Positions 54,600 through 63,814 of a stretch of DNA of 64,000 nt are shown here, piece after piece. The first letter of the stretch is position 1. The number at the start of each line of letters is the position of its first letter. The DNA is taken from assembly GCF_014279975.1 (NCBI RefSeq), contig NZ_CP047936.1:1240001-1304000 (forward strand). The letters run 5' to 3'. The notes under the pieces were generated by a model. That model made no database searches and was not told where the DNA came from. It was given only the letters and a program-made list of their open reading frames with translations. A program made the position numbers and the translations under genes. The DNA comes from Synechococcus sp. BIOS-U3-1 (GTDB lineage Bacteria; Cyanobacteriota; Cyanobacteriia; PCC-6307; Cyanobiaceae).

Positions 54600-54821
54600 T
54601 TAACAATGATATTCGAGCTAGCGCCCCTATGATTAGACATTGATAGCTGTATACGTCGTGATTGTTTTAATCGGTTTCAAGGGAGATTAATCGAAATTCG
54701 TTGCGATTAAACAGTGCTGCTCAAAATATCGATCAATTCCGAATTTTAGTGTTACTTAAATAGATTCACTTCTTCAATCAGCGTGGAGTAGCCTTTTGCT
54801 TAAATACGTATTCAAATAGAA

Positions 54822-55139
54822 ATGATTTTCTCAACAAGGCTATTGAGTTGTGTCGTTTTAGGGCTTCTCCTGGAAGGTTGTCAGTATTTTATGTCTCCTC
54901 AGGCAATGCTGGAAGGCACCGAGGCTGATGAGCTTTGTTATCAGTGGAAAGAGGAATCAAAACGTGAAATCATCAAATTCGGTATGGACTATGCGTTATT
55001 TAATAGACGCTGTGAGCTGAACTCTGAGCAGTCGTTGTACCTTGGCTATGAGGGTGATTATTTGACTGGCAACCAAGTACAAGACGAGAAAATTATGGAG
55101 AATTGGATTGTCGTGAAGACATTCAGTCTTAAGAATTGA
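54822..55139 (+). CDS. Putative lipoprotein, paralogue of the gene at 3233
   Basis: A 105-residue protein starting MIFSTRLLSCVVLGLLLEGC. The hydrophobic core and LLEGC lipobox suggest lipidation at Cys20. The mature part has CYQWKEESKRE, then RRCELNSEQSLYLGYEGD and ENWIVVKTFSLKN, matching in order the C..W, RYCQVDIETSQFLGYENN and GEWMVVKHFRY blocks of the protein at 3233-3652. It is a shorter member of the same family. Envelope-anchored; function unknown. Confidence 0.72.
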   Translation: MIFSTRLLSCVVLGLLLEGCQYFMSPQAMLEGTEADELCYQWKEESKREIIKFGMDYALFNRRCELNSEQSLYLGYEGDYLTGNQVQDEKIMENWIVVKTFSLKN

Positions 55140-55266
55140 AGCTGTGCTGGAGACTGCCTGGCCCATCGATCGCGAGCTTCTTGCAGGCAAATCAAAGTTA
55201 TCGATCAACGTATCGTTTGATTCGTCTTTGTGCTGCAATCATCTGATCAATGCAACACGTTTGTCT

Positions 55267-55289
55267 GCCGCTACCATTAAATTAGCGGC
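55267..55289 (+). promoter_or_regulatory. 7-bp hairpin before a tiny ORF
   Basis: GCCGCTA and TAGCGGC form a perfect 7-bp stem with a 9-base A/T-rich loop. A GATTTTGC stretch follows, which is only a weak T run. It ends 18 bases before a 26-codon ORF, so it could be a 5' regulatory hairpin or a weak terminator. Confidence 0.4.
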
Positions 55290-55307
55290 GATTTTGCTAA
55301 GAATTCC

Positions 55308-55388
55308 GTGTTGAATTTTTTACTCCTGCTCATCTTGCCTCTCGTGGCAATGCTCGGAGGTTGGGCAATTCTCTCATCAACAACCTGA
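55308..55388 (+). CDS. Possible 26-residue membrane peptide
   Basis: A short frame from the GTG at 55308 to the TGA at 55386-55388 reads MLNFLLLLILPLVAMLGGWA followed by ILSSTT. This is a single transmembrane helix, the same size class as small thylakoid subunits, though it is not one I recognise. The neighbouring bases show no strong ribosome-binding site. Support is only composition and the upstream hairpin. Confidence 0.35.
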   Translation: MLNFLLLLILPLVAMLGGWAILSSTT

Positions 55389-55530
55389 ATTGAGAGCTCA
55401 TAGGGGTGGAGATAGGAAACAGGGATCGGCCCGGTTTGAGTTCTGGAGTCGCATTCAGCTGAACAGGGTTGGATGTTGAATATCAATTCTTCAAATCCTG
55501 TAACGTGTTGGTATCACAGGAATATTCTGA

Positions 55531-56643
55531 ATGCTGACGTTCAGTAAATATCAAGGGCTCGGCAACGACTTCATTTTGATGGAGGGACGTTCCGGACAAT
55601 TGCCCGCCGAGATTCATACCCCCGATCCAAGCTGGGTCCAACGCCTTTGTGATCGACGCTTCGGCATTGGAGCTGATGGATTGATCCTGGCTCTTCCTCC
55701 GGAGAACGATGCTGAGCTGCGCATGCGCATCTTCAATGCCGATGGGTCTGAAGCAGAGATGTGCGGCAATGGAATTCGTTGTCTTGCTCGCTTCCTCGCT
55801 GACAGCGATGGAGATGGTCCGGGACGTCGATGGTCGATCGAGACCCCCGCTGGTCTGATCATTCCGGAACTTCAGAATGATGGCCAGATCCGTGTGGATA
55901 TGGGAGGTCCCTTTTTGGAGCCTGACTCTGTCCCCACCACCCTCTTAGCTGATGTAACCGGACTGCCTGTGGGTGATCTCAACCTTGGTGGTGACACTGT
56001 TGGACTTGCCGCAGTGGGTATGGGAAATCCCCATGCGATCGTTCCCGTCGACGATCTCAACTCCATCCCTTTTGAGCGCTGGGGGGCAGAGCTGGAGTGC
56101 CACCAGGTGTTTCCGGCCAAGACCAATGTGCATTTTCTGAAAGTTCACGGACGCTCTCAACTTGAAATCAGAGTGTGGGAACGAGGAGCCGGTCCCACAC
56201 TTGCCTGTGGTACAGGCGCCTGCGCAACGCTTGTGGCTGCTGTTCTGCTCGGTCTCAGCGACCGGGAAGCGACTGTTGAGTTGCCGGGTGGCCCTCTTCA
56301 GATCAGCTGGAAGAACAACGCTGCATCGGTGTTCATGACTGGTCCTGCCGTTTCCGTGTTCGATGGTGTTCTCAATCCTGATCTCATCCCATTTCAGGCT
56401 TCAATCACTGACCTCAGCATTGATGAAGCATCTGTGGTGAAAGCGGAACAAGCTGCGCCACTCCAAGCAGCCAATCATGAGTCCGACAACAGCCAATCAG
56501 CTGATGCATGTTCAGAGGAGGAAGCCCAGTCCAGAGCTCAGAAGTTTCTTGCCTCTAACTCCCTGGATTCGATGATCAACATCGCCACTGAATCCCTAGA
56601 ACAGCGAACGCTTTCGCGTCTCCAACGCGATACCCAACCCTGA
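55531..56643 (+). CDS. dapF: Diaminopimelate epimerase with a C-terminal extension
   Basis: A 370-residue DapF. Both catalytic cysteines are in place: AEMCGNGIRCLARF (~residue 73) and TLACGTGACATLVA (~220). The opening FSKYQGLGNDFILMEG is typical. The enzyme epimerises LL- to meso-diaminopimelate for peptidoglycan and lysine. The usual protein is about 280 residues; here ~85 extra residues follow PAVSVFDGVL, rich in A, S, E and Q and ending in a helix DSMINIATESLEQRT. The next gene starts 7 bases later. Confidence 0.95.
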   Translation: MLTFSKYQGLGNDFILMEGRSGQLPAEIHTPDPSWVQRLCDRRFGIGADGLILALPPENDAELRMRIFNADGSEAEMCGNGIRCLARFLADSDGDGPGRRWSIETPAGLIIPELQNDGQIRVDMGGPFLEPDSVPTTLLADVTGLPVGDLNLGGDTVGLAAVGMGNPHAIVPVDDLNSIPFERWGAELECHQVFPAKTNVHFLKVHGRSQLEIRVWERGAGPTLACGTGACATLVAAVLLGLSDREATVELPGGPLQISWKNNAASVFMTGPAVSVFDGVLNPDLIPFQASITDLSIDEASVVKAEQAAPLQAANHESDNSQSADACSEEEAQSRAQKFLASNSLDSMINIATESLEQRTLSRLQRDTQP

Positions 56644-56650
56644 GAGCCGT

Positions 56651-57811
56651 GTGATTTATCTCGATGCCTGCGCCACGGCCCCCCTAAGGCCTGGGGTACT
56701 GCAACGCATGATCGAGACCCAGGATCAAGCCTGGGCTAATCCTTCCAGTCTGCATGGCTTCGGTCTAAAAGCCTCTGAATCGCTTGAGAGAGCTCGTTCT
56801 CAGATTGCTGCAAACCTTTGTGCAGATCACCAGGATGTGGTCTTCACCTCTGGTGCCACTGAATCCATTCATCTCGCGCTTCATGGGCTTGCTGCCTCAT
56901 GTTCACCGGGCCGGATTGTGATCTCATCGGTGGAACATCCCGCCGTCTCCGGAGCAGCTCATCTGCTGTCCATGAGTGGCTGGGACGTGACCGAATGGCC
57001 TGTTGATCAGCTGGGCAGGGTCAGACTCGAGCTTCTAGACCAGTTGCTGGCGCCACCTACCAAGATGGTCTCTTTGGTTTGGGGGCAGGGTGAAGTCGGC
57101 ACGATCCAACCTCTGCTGAGCGTTGCAGACGCTTGCAGATCTAGGGGGATTCCCATTCACACCGATGCAACCCAGGTCATGAGCCAGGCACTTCCGAGCT
57201 GGAAGCAGTTACCCGTTGATTTACTGAGCTGCTCGGCCCACAAGTGTGGGGGACCTCGAGGGATCGGCCTGCTGATGACTCGTGAATCGCACCGCTCGAC
57301 TCTGGAGCCGCTCTTTTCGGGGGGGGGGCAGGAGGGAGGCCTCAGGAGTGGTACTGAATCAGTTGTTTTGGTTGCCGGCATGGCCGCTGCGCTGGATCAG
57401 ATCGAATGTTGTCCTCCAGTCGATCTCGCTCGATCAGGACAGGGCATCGCTGACCTGCGAGACGCTTTACGCGACCAATTGCTCAGGGATGAACGGCTGA
57501 CGCTCTGTGGAGATCCAAAGAATCGACTGCCTCACCATCTGTCACTGCTGGTGAGCGATTACAACGGCAAGCCTGTCTCAGGGCGTGGTCTAGTTCGCTG
57601 TCTTGATGCGTGCGGATTGGCGGTGAGCAGCGGCAGTGCCTGTTCCTCTGGAAAGGACAGCGACAGCCCTGTCTTGGTCGCCATGGGCACTCCAGTGACC
57701 ATGCGCCGATCCAGCATCCGAATCAGCCTCGGTCCGTGGATTGAACACAAGCTGCTTGATGAGATTCTGCAGCGCTTTCATGCCGGACTAGAGCAGGCAC
57801 TCAGCAGTTGA
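56651..57811 (+). CDS. NifS/IscS-like cysteine desulfurase
   Basis: A 386-residue PLP enzyme from a GTG start (MIYLDACATAPLRPGVL). Features are the TSGATESIHLAL loop, the HTDATQVM aspartate, the PLP lysine in SAHKCGGPRGIGLL, the GGGQEGGLRSGTESV block and the catalytic cysteine in SSGSACSSGKD. It moves sulfur from cysteine for Fe-S cluster or thio-cofactor synthesis. The GGG motif is encoded within ten consecutive G residues at about 57319-57328, a slippage-prone site. No iscU or sufE is adjacent. Confidence 0.93.
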   Translation: MIYLDACATAPLRPGVLQRMIETQDQAWANPSSLHGFGLKASESLERARSQIAANLCADHQDVVFTSGATESIHLALHGLAASCSPGRIVISSVEHPAVSGAAHLLSMSGWDVTEWPVDQLGRVRLELLDQLLAPPTKMVSLVWGQGEVGTIQPLLSVADACRSRGIPIHTDATQVMSQALPSWKQLPVDLLSCSAHKCGGPRGIGLLMTRESHRSTLEPLFSGGGQEGGLRSGTESVVLVAGMAAALDQIECCPPVDLARSGQGIADLRDALRDQLLRDERLTLCGDPKNRLPHHLSLLVSDYNGKPVSGRGLVRCLDACGLAVSSGSACSSGKDSDSPVLVAMGTPVTMRRSSIRISLGPWIEHKLLDEILQRFHAGLEQALSS

Positions 57812-57857
57812 TGCTCCAGCGGCAGTACGCTCCGCCCCAATGATCTGACAGACCCTG

Positions 57858-58553
57858 TTGAGCGCCGTTCTTCCCGCAGATTTATCCGAAGCTGAACAGC
57901 GGACTTTCGTGGCTCTCTGTGAGGTCCTCAGCACCAAACGTCGTGGCCGCTGGCAAGTGACCTGGAAGTTTGAGGGCCTTCGTCTACTCGGACCCTCCAT
58001 CCGACTGACTCAGGCCTTGAGGGATAGCGGTATCAGCCTGTTGCTGGCCTGGCCAGATGCAGGCGCTGCAGCCCTCGCTAAGCGTGATGGACCTGACATT
58101 GCTGAGTGCTGCGTCGATCTGAATCAGCTGCAACGCGACCCTGCCTGGGCTGGGCGTGGTGATCTCTTACTGATTGTTGGCGCTCAACCAAGCGATTACG
58201 AAACAGTTGAAGCGATCTGCGCTCAGTGGTTTGAACCGGTTGTGTTGTTGAACAGCCGTTTGGAAGATGCTGCAGTCGGAATCGGCAGCGTGGCTCGTCA
58301 GCGACGAAAGGGATTTATGTCCACCTGGCAATCGGCCTTTCATTTGGAACCCTTTTTGCAAGGAGCTCTGTTGCAGGAACATCAGCAGCAGTGGGACCTC
58401 TTCAGACAGGACTCGGACGGATATCGCTGGGTACAGCAATTCGATGCCCGTCCAGATCAGGAACAGATAGACGAGGCTCTTGCCAGTGCAGGGGATGGTT
58501 TGAGACAGACCCTCGGGGCGATGGATCGTTTCATCGACGATCTGCGTGGTTGA
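57858..58553 (+). CDS. DUF1995 family protein
   Basis: A 231-residue protein with a TTG start (LSAVLPADLSEAEQRTFVAL) as no ATG fits. The layout VLPADLSEAEQ, VTWKFEGLRLL, LLLAWPDAGAAALAKRD, LLIVGAQPSDYETVEAICA and a WQSAFHLEPF segment is DUF1995, a family of cyanobacteria and plastids that includes a plant photosystem II accumulation factor. A soluble, probably stromal/cytosolic role is inferred. 46 bases separate it from the desulfurase and 46 from the DUF4330 gene. Confidence 0.85.
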   Translation: MSAVLPADLSEAEQRTFVALCEVLSTKRRGRWQVTWKFEGLRLLGPSIRLTQALRDSGISLLLAWPDAGAAALAKRDGPDIAECCVDLNQLQRDPAWAGRGDLLLIVGAQPSDYETVEAICAQWFEPVVLLNSRLEDAAVGIGSVARQRRKGFMSTWQSAFHLEPFLQGALLQEHQQQWDLFRQDSDGYRWVQQFDARPDQEQIDEALASAGDGLRQTLGAMDRFIDDLRG

Positions 58554-58599
58554 TACCCAGGCCCATCACTTTTAGTGTTGCCGTCTCAAGCTCACTCCT

Positions 58600-59115
58600 A
58601 TGGCCTTCTCTGATCGCCTTCGATCAATGTCCATCATCGACGCAGCCGCAGTGGTTGTTGCTCTGGTGGCTGTCGGAGGTGTGTTGTGGAGTCCGAAGCT
58701 CAGTAACACCGTCGCCAGGGCTACAGGGGCCATCCAACCGGTGGAGGTCACTGTGGATGTCCGCAACACCAGTGCTGCGGATCCGGATCAGTTGATCGCG
58801 GAAGCTCTGAAATCAGGTCGTACATCCCTGGTGATCCGTAATCAGCCAGCTGGGAGTGTGCAACTGATCAGAATCGATGACATCAGACGTCAGCTTGCAT
58901 CTGTTCTTCCTGATGGCAGCGTTGTGATGGCTGATGACCCCAACAGGGAGATCCAAGGCATGCTCGATGCCCGTTTCGTTCTCCAGGGAGACGCCACAGT
59001 CACCTCGTCCGGTGTTGTCATCGCAGGAACAAAGCTCAAAGTGGGAATTCCTGTAGAACTTGAAGGCCGTTTTTATCGGGTGAACGGAATCGTCAGTGGA
59101 GTCTCCGTGCAATGA
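58600..59115 (+). CDS. DUF4330 family membrane-anchored protein
   Basis: A 171-residue protein starting MAFSDRLRSMSIIDAAAVVV. One N-terminal transmembrane helix at ~11-30 (IIDAAAVVVALVAVGGVLW) is followed by a periplasmic or lumenal beta-rich part with QPVEVTVDVRNTSAADPDQLI and TVTSSGVVIAGTKLKVGIPVELEG. This is the DUF4330 pattern known in cyanobacteria. The stop overlaps the dacB start as ATGA, so both are co-translated. Confidence 0.85.
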   Translation: MAFSDRLRSMSIIDAAAVVVALVAVGGVLWSPKLSNTVARATGAIQPVEVTVDVRNTSAADPDQLIAEALKSGRTSLVIRNQPAGSVQLIRIDDIRRQLASVLPDGSVVMADDPNREIQGMLDARFVLQGDATVTSSGVVIAGTKLKVGIPVELEGRFYRVNGIVSGVSVQ

Positions 59116-60413
59116 GAACCATGTTCGTCACCTCTGGATTTTTACTGATTCCTCTGGCCATGCCTGTGGCCGCCAGACAAGTTGATCCGCTGAATATCCC
59201 GCCGCCGCCACCAACAGAGCAACCATTCCCCCAGCTGCAGCGTGGTCGTTCTTGCCCAGCTCTTGTCAAAGCTCTTAGAACCAATCTTGGAAGCGAAGCA
59301 AGAGTCTGGTCCGTCACTGTTCTCAATAGCGATGGAGATGTTCTTGGGGACGTCAACGGTTCCGTCCCGAGAATTCCAGCGTCCAATCAAAAGTTGATCA
59401 GTACGGCCTATGCCCTTGATCGACTTGGCCCTGATTTCCGATTGAAAACCCAGCTGATTCAGAGGTCAGACGGCTCGATGGAGTTGAACGGCCAGGGAGA
59501 TCCAGATCTTGGAATCGCAGGTCTTCAACGGTTTGTTCTTGCCGCTCTTCGTCAGGGTGGCGCCAGAGGCAACTCTGTGGAGGCCGTCAAACTGATGGTG
59601 CGAGAGGAGCCTCGTAGCAACTGGTGGCCAAGCGATTGGCACCCTGCCGATCGTGGTTATGCCTATGGCGCTCCGATTACGCGTCTGGCTCTGACCAGCA
59701 ATGCCGTTGGTGGTGCCGTAAGCGATCCCTATTTGCGCCTGCAACGACTGTTCCAGCAAGAAGCGATGCGACGCGGCGGAACGGTTCAGATCCAGAGGGG
59801 GCAGCCTCTTATTGGAACGATTTCAGCTGTGCATCAGGAGAACGTGGTGCTGCATGAGGAGAGTTCTGCTCCCATGCATGCACTGCTCAGTCTTGCCAAC
59901 ACTGAGAGCCATAATTTCACCGCTGAGGTGCTCCTGCGCCAGGCTTCAGGAGTCTGGGACGTCAGGGCGGCTTCCCGTGCAACGGAGCGCTGGATGGTCG
60001 AGCAGGGGTTGCCGATTCAGGGGCTACGAGTGGCCGACGGCAGTGGATTGTCACGCAACAATCGGGTCACGAGCAACACAATTGCAGCTCTGCTGATGCG
60101 TATGGATCAACATCCGTACTCCGCTTACTACCAGGCCTCAATGGCCATTGCAGGGCAGAGGGGCACTCTGCGCAATCTTTACCGAGGTTCCGTTCTTGAT
60201 GGACGCTTCAGAGGCAAGACAGGAACCATCAGCGGCGTTCGAAGCATTTCTGGTTACCTACAAACCGTGGACGGTCCCAGATACGTGAGCATGATTTCCA
60301 ACGGATCTGTGAGCCCCAACACGGTGATGGGGCAAATCCTGCGATCGGTCCAGAGGTTCAGCCCATGCCCCTCATCTTTCGCACCCGCGAAGCGGCCCGA
60401 CGTGCTCGGCTGA
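59112..60413 (+). CDS. dacB: D-alanyl-D-alanine carboxypeptidase/endopeptidase (PBP4 type)
   Basis: A 433-residue penicillin-binding protein, family S13. The N-terminal signal MRTMFVTSGFLLIPLAMPVAA ends near residue 21. Active-site motifs are SNQK in PASNQKLISTAYALDRLG (S-x-x-K), SHN in NTESHNFTAEVLLRQ and KTG in RGKTGTISGVRS. It trims or cleaves peptidoglycan cross-links in the periplasm. Its 3' end overlaps the convergent coiled-coil gene by 56 bases, the largest overlap in the window. Confidence 0.94.
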   Translation: MRTMFVTSGFLLIPLAMPVAARQVDPLNIPPPPPTEQPFPQLQRGRSCPALVKALRTNLGSEARVWSVTVLNSDGDVLGDVNGSVPRIPASNQKLISTAYALDRLGPDFRLKTQLIQRSDGSMELNGQGDPDLGIAGLQRFVLAALRQGGARGNSVEAVKLMVREEPRSNWWPSDWHPADRGYAYGAPITRLALTSNAVGGAVSDPYLRLQRLFQQEAMRRGGTVQIQRGQPLIGTISAVHQENVVLHEESSAPMHALLSLANTESHNFTAEVLLRQASGVWDVRAASRATERWMVEQGLPIQGLRVADGSGLSRNNRVTSNTIAALLMRMDQHPYSAYYQASMAIAGQRGTLRNLYRGSVLDGRFRGKTGTISGVRSISGYLQTVDGPRYVSMISNGSVSPNTVMGQILRSVQRFSPCPSSFAPAKRPDVLG

Positions 60414-61287
60414 TCGGAACGGTCTTGCCATCTTTGGCATCAACCTCGGATGGATCTTGACGTCCGGTTTGGATTTTCACTAATTCTTGGCGTCCGGCCA
60501 GGACCACTTGAGCCATCTCCTTGAGCCTCTGCTCGAGTTCACCGAGGGTCTGTTCGGCATAACGGTTTGCTCCATCCTGCACATTCCCAGCTTCTTGACG
60601 GCTCCGCTGAATCAGCGATTCACACTGTTGCTGTGTCTGCTGTCTGAACTGGAGAGCATCTTGGTGAAGTCGCTCGGCTTCAGTCTGAGCTTCTTTCTGC
60701 AACCGAAGTCCTTCAACACGAATTTGCTCGAGCTCCTGGAGTGACTGCTGGCGATTGCGCTCATGTTGCTCGGTCAGCTGTCGCTTAAGTTCATTGGCTT
60801 CCTGATCAAGTTGTTGCCGTCGTTGCAACGACTCCTGCTCAAGCTGTTGGCGACGGGACGCAAACTGCTGCTCAAGCTGCGCATGCTTCGACTGCATGTC
60901 CTGCTCCATCTGGGCGGACTGCTGACGGACGCCCTGCAACATCTGTTCGCACTGTTGGCGAACCTGTTCACGCATGTCGTTGACCTGACGTTCCGCTTCC
61001 TGACGGATCGACGCTTGGGCAAGAAGCTGTTCGCGTTGTTGCTGGGCTTTGTTGACGATCTCGTCGGCCTGAGCTCGGGCAGTGGAAATGAACTCATCAC
61101 GCTTTTGGAGCAGCTGATCGGCCTGCTCGACTTGGCCGGGCACTGCTTCTCGGACCGCGTCAAGCAACTCAACAGCATCCTGCTCGTTAACGAGCCTTCC
61201 GCCGCTGAAGGGAACGCGACTTCCCTCCAGAACGATCTCCTCGAGCTGGTCGAGCTGGTCGAGTACGGAGAACCGGATCTCGCTCAT
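60358..61287 (-). CDS. DivIVA-like coiled-coil protein (Cdv3-type candidate)
   Basis: A 309-residue protein. A short N-terminal conserved part ([29 protein letters not shown] and [24 protein letters not shown]) resembles the cyanobacterial DivIVA-like division protein family. A very long glutamine/arginine-rich coiled coil (~70-260) follows, then a basic tail [18 protein letters not shown]. It may organise division or cell poles. Its ATG overlaps the coaD stop by 4 bases. Antisense leucine-rich frames over the coiled coil are shadows. Confidence 0.75.
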   Translation of the reverse strand: MSEIRFSVLDQLDQLEEIVLEGSRVPFSGGRLVNEQDAVELLDAVREAVPGQVEQADQLLQKRDEFISTARAQADEIVNKAQQQREQLLAQASIRQEAERQVNDMREQVRQQCEQMLQGVRQQSAQMEQDMQSKHAQLEQQFASRRQQLEQESLQRRQQLDQEANELKRQLTEQHERNRQQSLQELEQIRVEGLRLQKEAQTEAERLHQDALQFRQQTQQQCESLIQRSRQEAGNVQDGANRYAEQTLGELEQRLKEMAQVVLAGRQELVKIQTGRQDPSEVDAKDGKTVPISRARRAASRVRKMRGMG

Positions 61288-61781
61288 CGCTGCGGTTGGT
61301 TGAAAGCCGAATTAAAGAACCTCATGAGGTCCTCCGCCACCACCGGGGGGACCATATGGTCGACAGATCCCCCGAAACGGGCCACTTCCTTCACCACAGA
61401 ACTGCTGAGAAAGCTGTAGTGAGCAGACGTGCTGAGGAACACTGTCTCAAAATCCGGATCCAGTGAACGGTTTGTATGGGCGATCTGCAACTCGTATTCA
61501 AAATCGCTCATCGCACGCAGACCACGCAGGATGAGTCGTGTGCCAGAGGATCTGGCGCAGTCAACGGTGAGACCGTCGAAACTGATCACACTCACGTTGC
61601 TGAGATGGCCAGTCGAGACACGGATCTGATGCAGTCGCTCATCCAGCGAAAAGGCGGGTGACTTTCCTGGGTTCTGAAGCACCGCAACAATCAGTTCTTC
61701 AACAAGTGATGATCCGCGTTCAATCAGATCAAGATGACCGAGGGTCAAAGGGTCGAAGCTGCCTGGATAGAGCGCTTTCAT
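61284..61781 (-). CDS. coaD: Phosphopantetheine adenylyltransferase
   Basis: A 165-residue nucleotidyltransferase from the ATG at 61781 ([20 protein letters not shown]). The T-x-G-H motif (TLGH), the [23 protein letters not shown] block and [26 protein letters not shown] are diagnostic. It adenylates phosphopantetheine to dephospho-CoA. An 80-residue longer frame upstream would overlap the divergent uvrC and is rejected. The coiled-coil gene overlaps its stop. Confidence 0.96.
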   Translation of the reverse strand: MKALYPGSFDPLTLGHLDLIERGSSLVEELIVAVLQNPGKSPAFSLDERLHQIRVSTGHLSNVSVISFDGLTVDCARSSGTRLILRGLRAMSDFEYELQIAHTNRSLDPDFETVFLSTSAHYSFLSSSVVKEVARFGGSVDHMVPPVVAEDLMRFFNSAFNQPQR

Positions 61782-61843
61782 CGCGACAACCTCAGCGGGT
61801 GCTGGCCGGATCCTATGCACATCAGCATCACTAGATTCTCGGC

Positions 61844-63814
61844 ATGCCCACCTTGCTCGAGCAACCGGATCGCCTGGAACGTCGGCTGAAGGACATCCCG
61901 ACCGAACCTGGTTGCTACTTGATGCGTGACGCTGAGGATCGTCTTCTTTACGTCGGCAAATCAAAGAGTCTGCGCAGCAGGGTGCGCAGTTATTTCCGTA
62001 GCCGACACGATCTGAGTCCACGCATCCGTTTGATGGTGCGTCAGATCGCTGAGATCGAGTTCATCGTGACCGATAGCGAGGCAGAGGCACTCGCGTTGGA
62101 ATCCAATCTGATCAAGAACCAGCAGCCGCACTTCAATGTGCTGCTCAAGGATGACAAGAAATATCCCTATCTCTGCATTACTTGGAGTGAGGCTTACCCG
62201 AGAATTTTCATCACTCGGCGTCGACGCTTTCGCAGCCCGTTGGATCGTTTCTACGGTCCTTACGTCGATGTGGGTCTGTTGAGGAAAACGTTGTTTCTCG
62301 TCAAGCGGGTGTTCCCGCTTAGGCAACGTCCTAGGCCATTGCATCAGGACCGCACCTGTCTGAACTACAACATCGGACGTTGTCCTGGTGTCTGCCAGGA
62401 GCAGATCAGCTCAGAGGACTACCACCGCACGCTGCGCAAGGTGGCGATGGTGTTTCAGGGGCGAAGCGACGAGCTTCAGAAACTCCTTCACCAACAGATG
62501 GATCGCTATGCCGAACGTCTGGATTTTGAAGCAGCCGCAAAAGTGCGTGATCAGCTCCAAGGTCTTGATCAGCTGACGGCAGATCAGAAAATGAGCCTGC
62601 CCGATGCTTCCGTCAGCCGTGATGTGATCGCCATGGCTGCCGATGAACGGCTAGCTGCCGTCCAGTTGTTCCAAATGCGGGCTGGCAAGCTCGTCGGGCG
62701 ACTCGGCTACATGGCTGATGCTTGCAATCAGGATCCCGGACAGATTCTCCAGCGTGTGATTGAAGAGCACTACAGCCAGGTGGACGCTGTTGAGATCCCT
62801 CCCGAGCTGCTCGTTCAGCACCCTCTTCTCCAACAGCCCCTCCTCGAGGAGTGGCTGACGGAACAGCGCGAGCGCAGGGTTCAGATTCACTGCCCGAAGC
62901 AGCGTCAGAAAGCAGATCTGATTGAACTGGTTCAGCGCAATGCCGACTATGAGCTCCAACGGGCGAAGCAAGGGCAGGAGCAGCAGGCTCTCGCGACCGA
63001 AGATCTCGCTCAGCTTTTGGAGCTGCCTTCGCCACCACGACGGATCGAGGGCTATGACATCAGTCACATTCAGGGCAGCGATGCCGTTGCATCCCAGGTG
63101 GTGTTCATTGATGGCCTGCCGGCTAAGCAGCACTATCGCAAGTACAAAATCCGCAGCAGCAGCATCAGGGCTGGGCACAGCGACGATTTCATGGCCATGG
63201 CTGAAATCATGCGGCGCCGCTTCCGCCGTTGGTCTCGCGCTAAGGCGGAAGGTGTTGATGTTGGAGCCCTGCGTCATCGGGGAGGAAGTGCCCTGCAGAC
63301 CGATGGTCTTAATGACTGGCCGGATGTGGTGATGATTGACGGAGGAAAGGGCCAGCTCTCCGCGGTGATGGAAGCTCTTAGAGAGCTTGACCTGCAACAG
63401 GATCTCAATGTCTGTTCTCTGGCCAAGCAAAGAGAAGAAATTTTTCTACCAGGTGAAAGTCAGCCGCTGGAGAGCGAACCCGATCAGCTCGGCGTGGCCC
63501 TGTTGCGTCGCCTTCGCGATGAAGCTCACCGGTTTGCAGTGAGCTTCCATCGACAGCAGAGGGGTGAGCGGATGAAACGATCACGTCTGTCTGACATTCC
63601 AGGCGTCGGTCCAAAACGCGTGAAAGATCTGCTGGGTCATTTCCATTCCATCGATGCCATTCAGCTGGCACCGGTTGAAACACTCGCTCTGGCGCCAGGT
63701 GTTGGTCTGGCACTGGCTCGAGACATCCATCGCTTCTTCCATCCTGATGAAGATGGAAATCAAGAGGGAGAGCAGGATGGGCAGATTAAAGACCCGGACT
63801 CTTCAACGCCATGA
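61844..63814 (+). CDS. uvrC: UvrABC system protein C
   Basis: A 656-residue UvrC. The GIY-YIG nuclease ([21 protein letters not shown]) lies at residues ~20-100. A UVR helix pair [19 protein letters not shown] lies near 225-245. The RNase H-like nuclease starts with [20 protein letters not shown] (~400). The C-terminal helix-hairpin-helix has [19 protein letters not shown]. It makes the dual incisions in nucleotide excision repair. The stop overlaps the next start as ATGA. Confidence 0.96.
   Translation: MPTLLEQPDRLERRLKDIPTEPGCYLMRDAEDRLLYVGKSKSLRSRVRSYFRSRHDLSPRIRLMVRQIAEIEFIVTDSEAEALALESNLIKNQQPHFNVLLKDDKKYPYLCITWSEAYPRIFITRRRRFRSPLDRFYGPYVDVGLLRKTLFLVKRVFPLRQRPRPLHQDRTCLNYNIGRCPGVCQEQISSEDYHRTLRKVAMVFQGRSDELQKLLHQQMDRYAERLDFEAAAKVRDQLQGLDQLTADQKMSLPDASVSRDVIAMAADERLAAVQLFQMRAGKLVGRLGYMADACNQDPGQILQRVIEEHYSQVDAVEIPPELLVQHPLLQQPLLEEWLTEQRERRVQIHCPKQRQKADLIELVQRNADYELQRAKQGQEQQALATEDLAQLLELPSPPRRIEGYDISHIQGSDAVASQVVFIDGLPAKQHYRKYKIRSSSIRAGHSDDFMAMAEIMRRRFRRWSRAKAEGVDVGALRHRGGSALQTDGLNDWPDVVMIDGGKGQLSAVMEALRELDLQQDLNVCSLAKQREEIFLPGESQPLESEPDQLGVALLRRLRDEAHRFAVSFHRQQRGERMKRSRLSDIPGVGPKRVKDLLGHFHSIDAIQLAPVETLALAPGVGLALARDIHRFFHPDEDGNQEGEQDGQIKDPDSSTP

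Larger units (their letters stand above)
55140..55530. other. 391-base region with a hairpin and one tiny ORF
   Basis: This region between the lipoprotein gene and dapF contains no normal-sized gene. It holds the hairpin at 55267-55289 and the 26-residue membrane ORF at 55308-55388. The rest, including the dapF promoter region, shows no clear motif. Confidence 0.6.

Noticed and set aside
60763-61419. 218-residue leucine-rich frame opposite the coiled-coil gene
   Set aside because: Glutamine CAG/CAA codons read in reverse give CTG/TTG, so a Leu-rich antisense frame is expected; no start or domain support.
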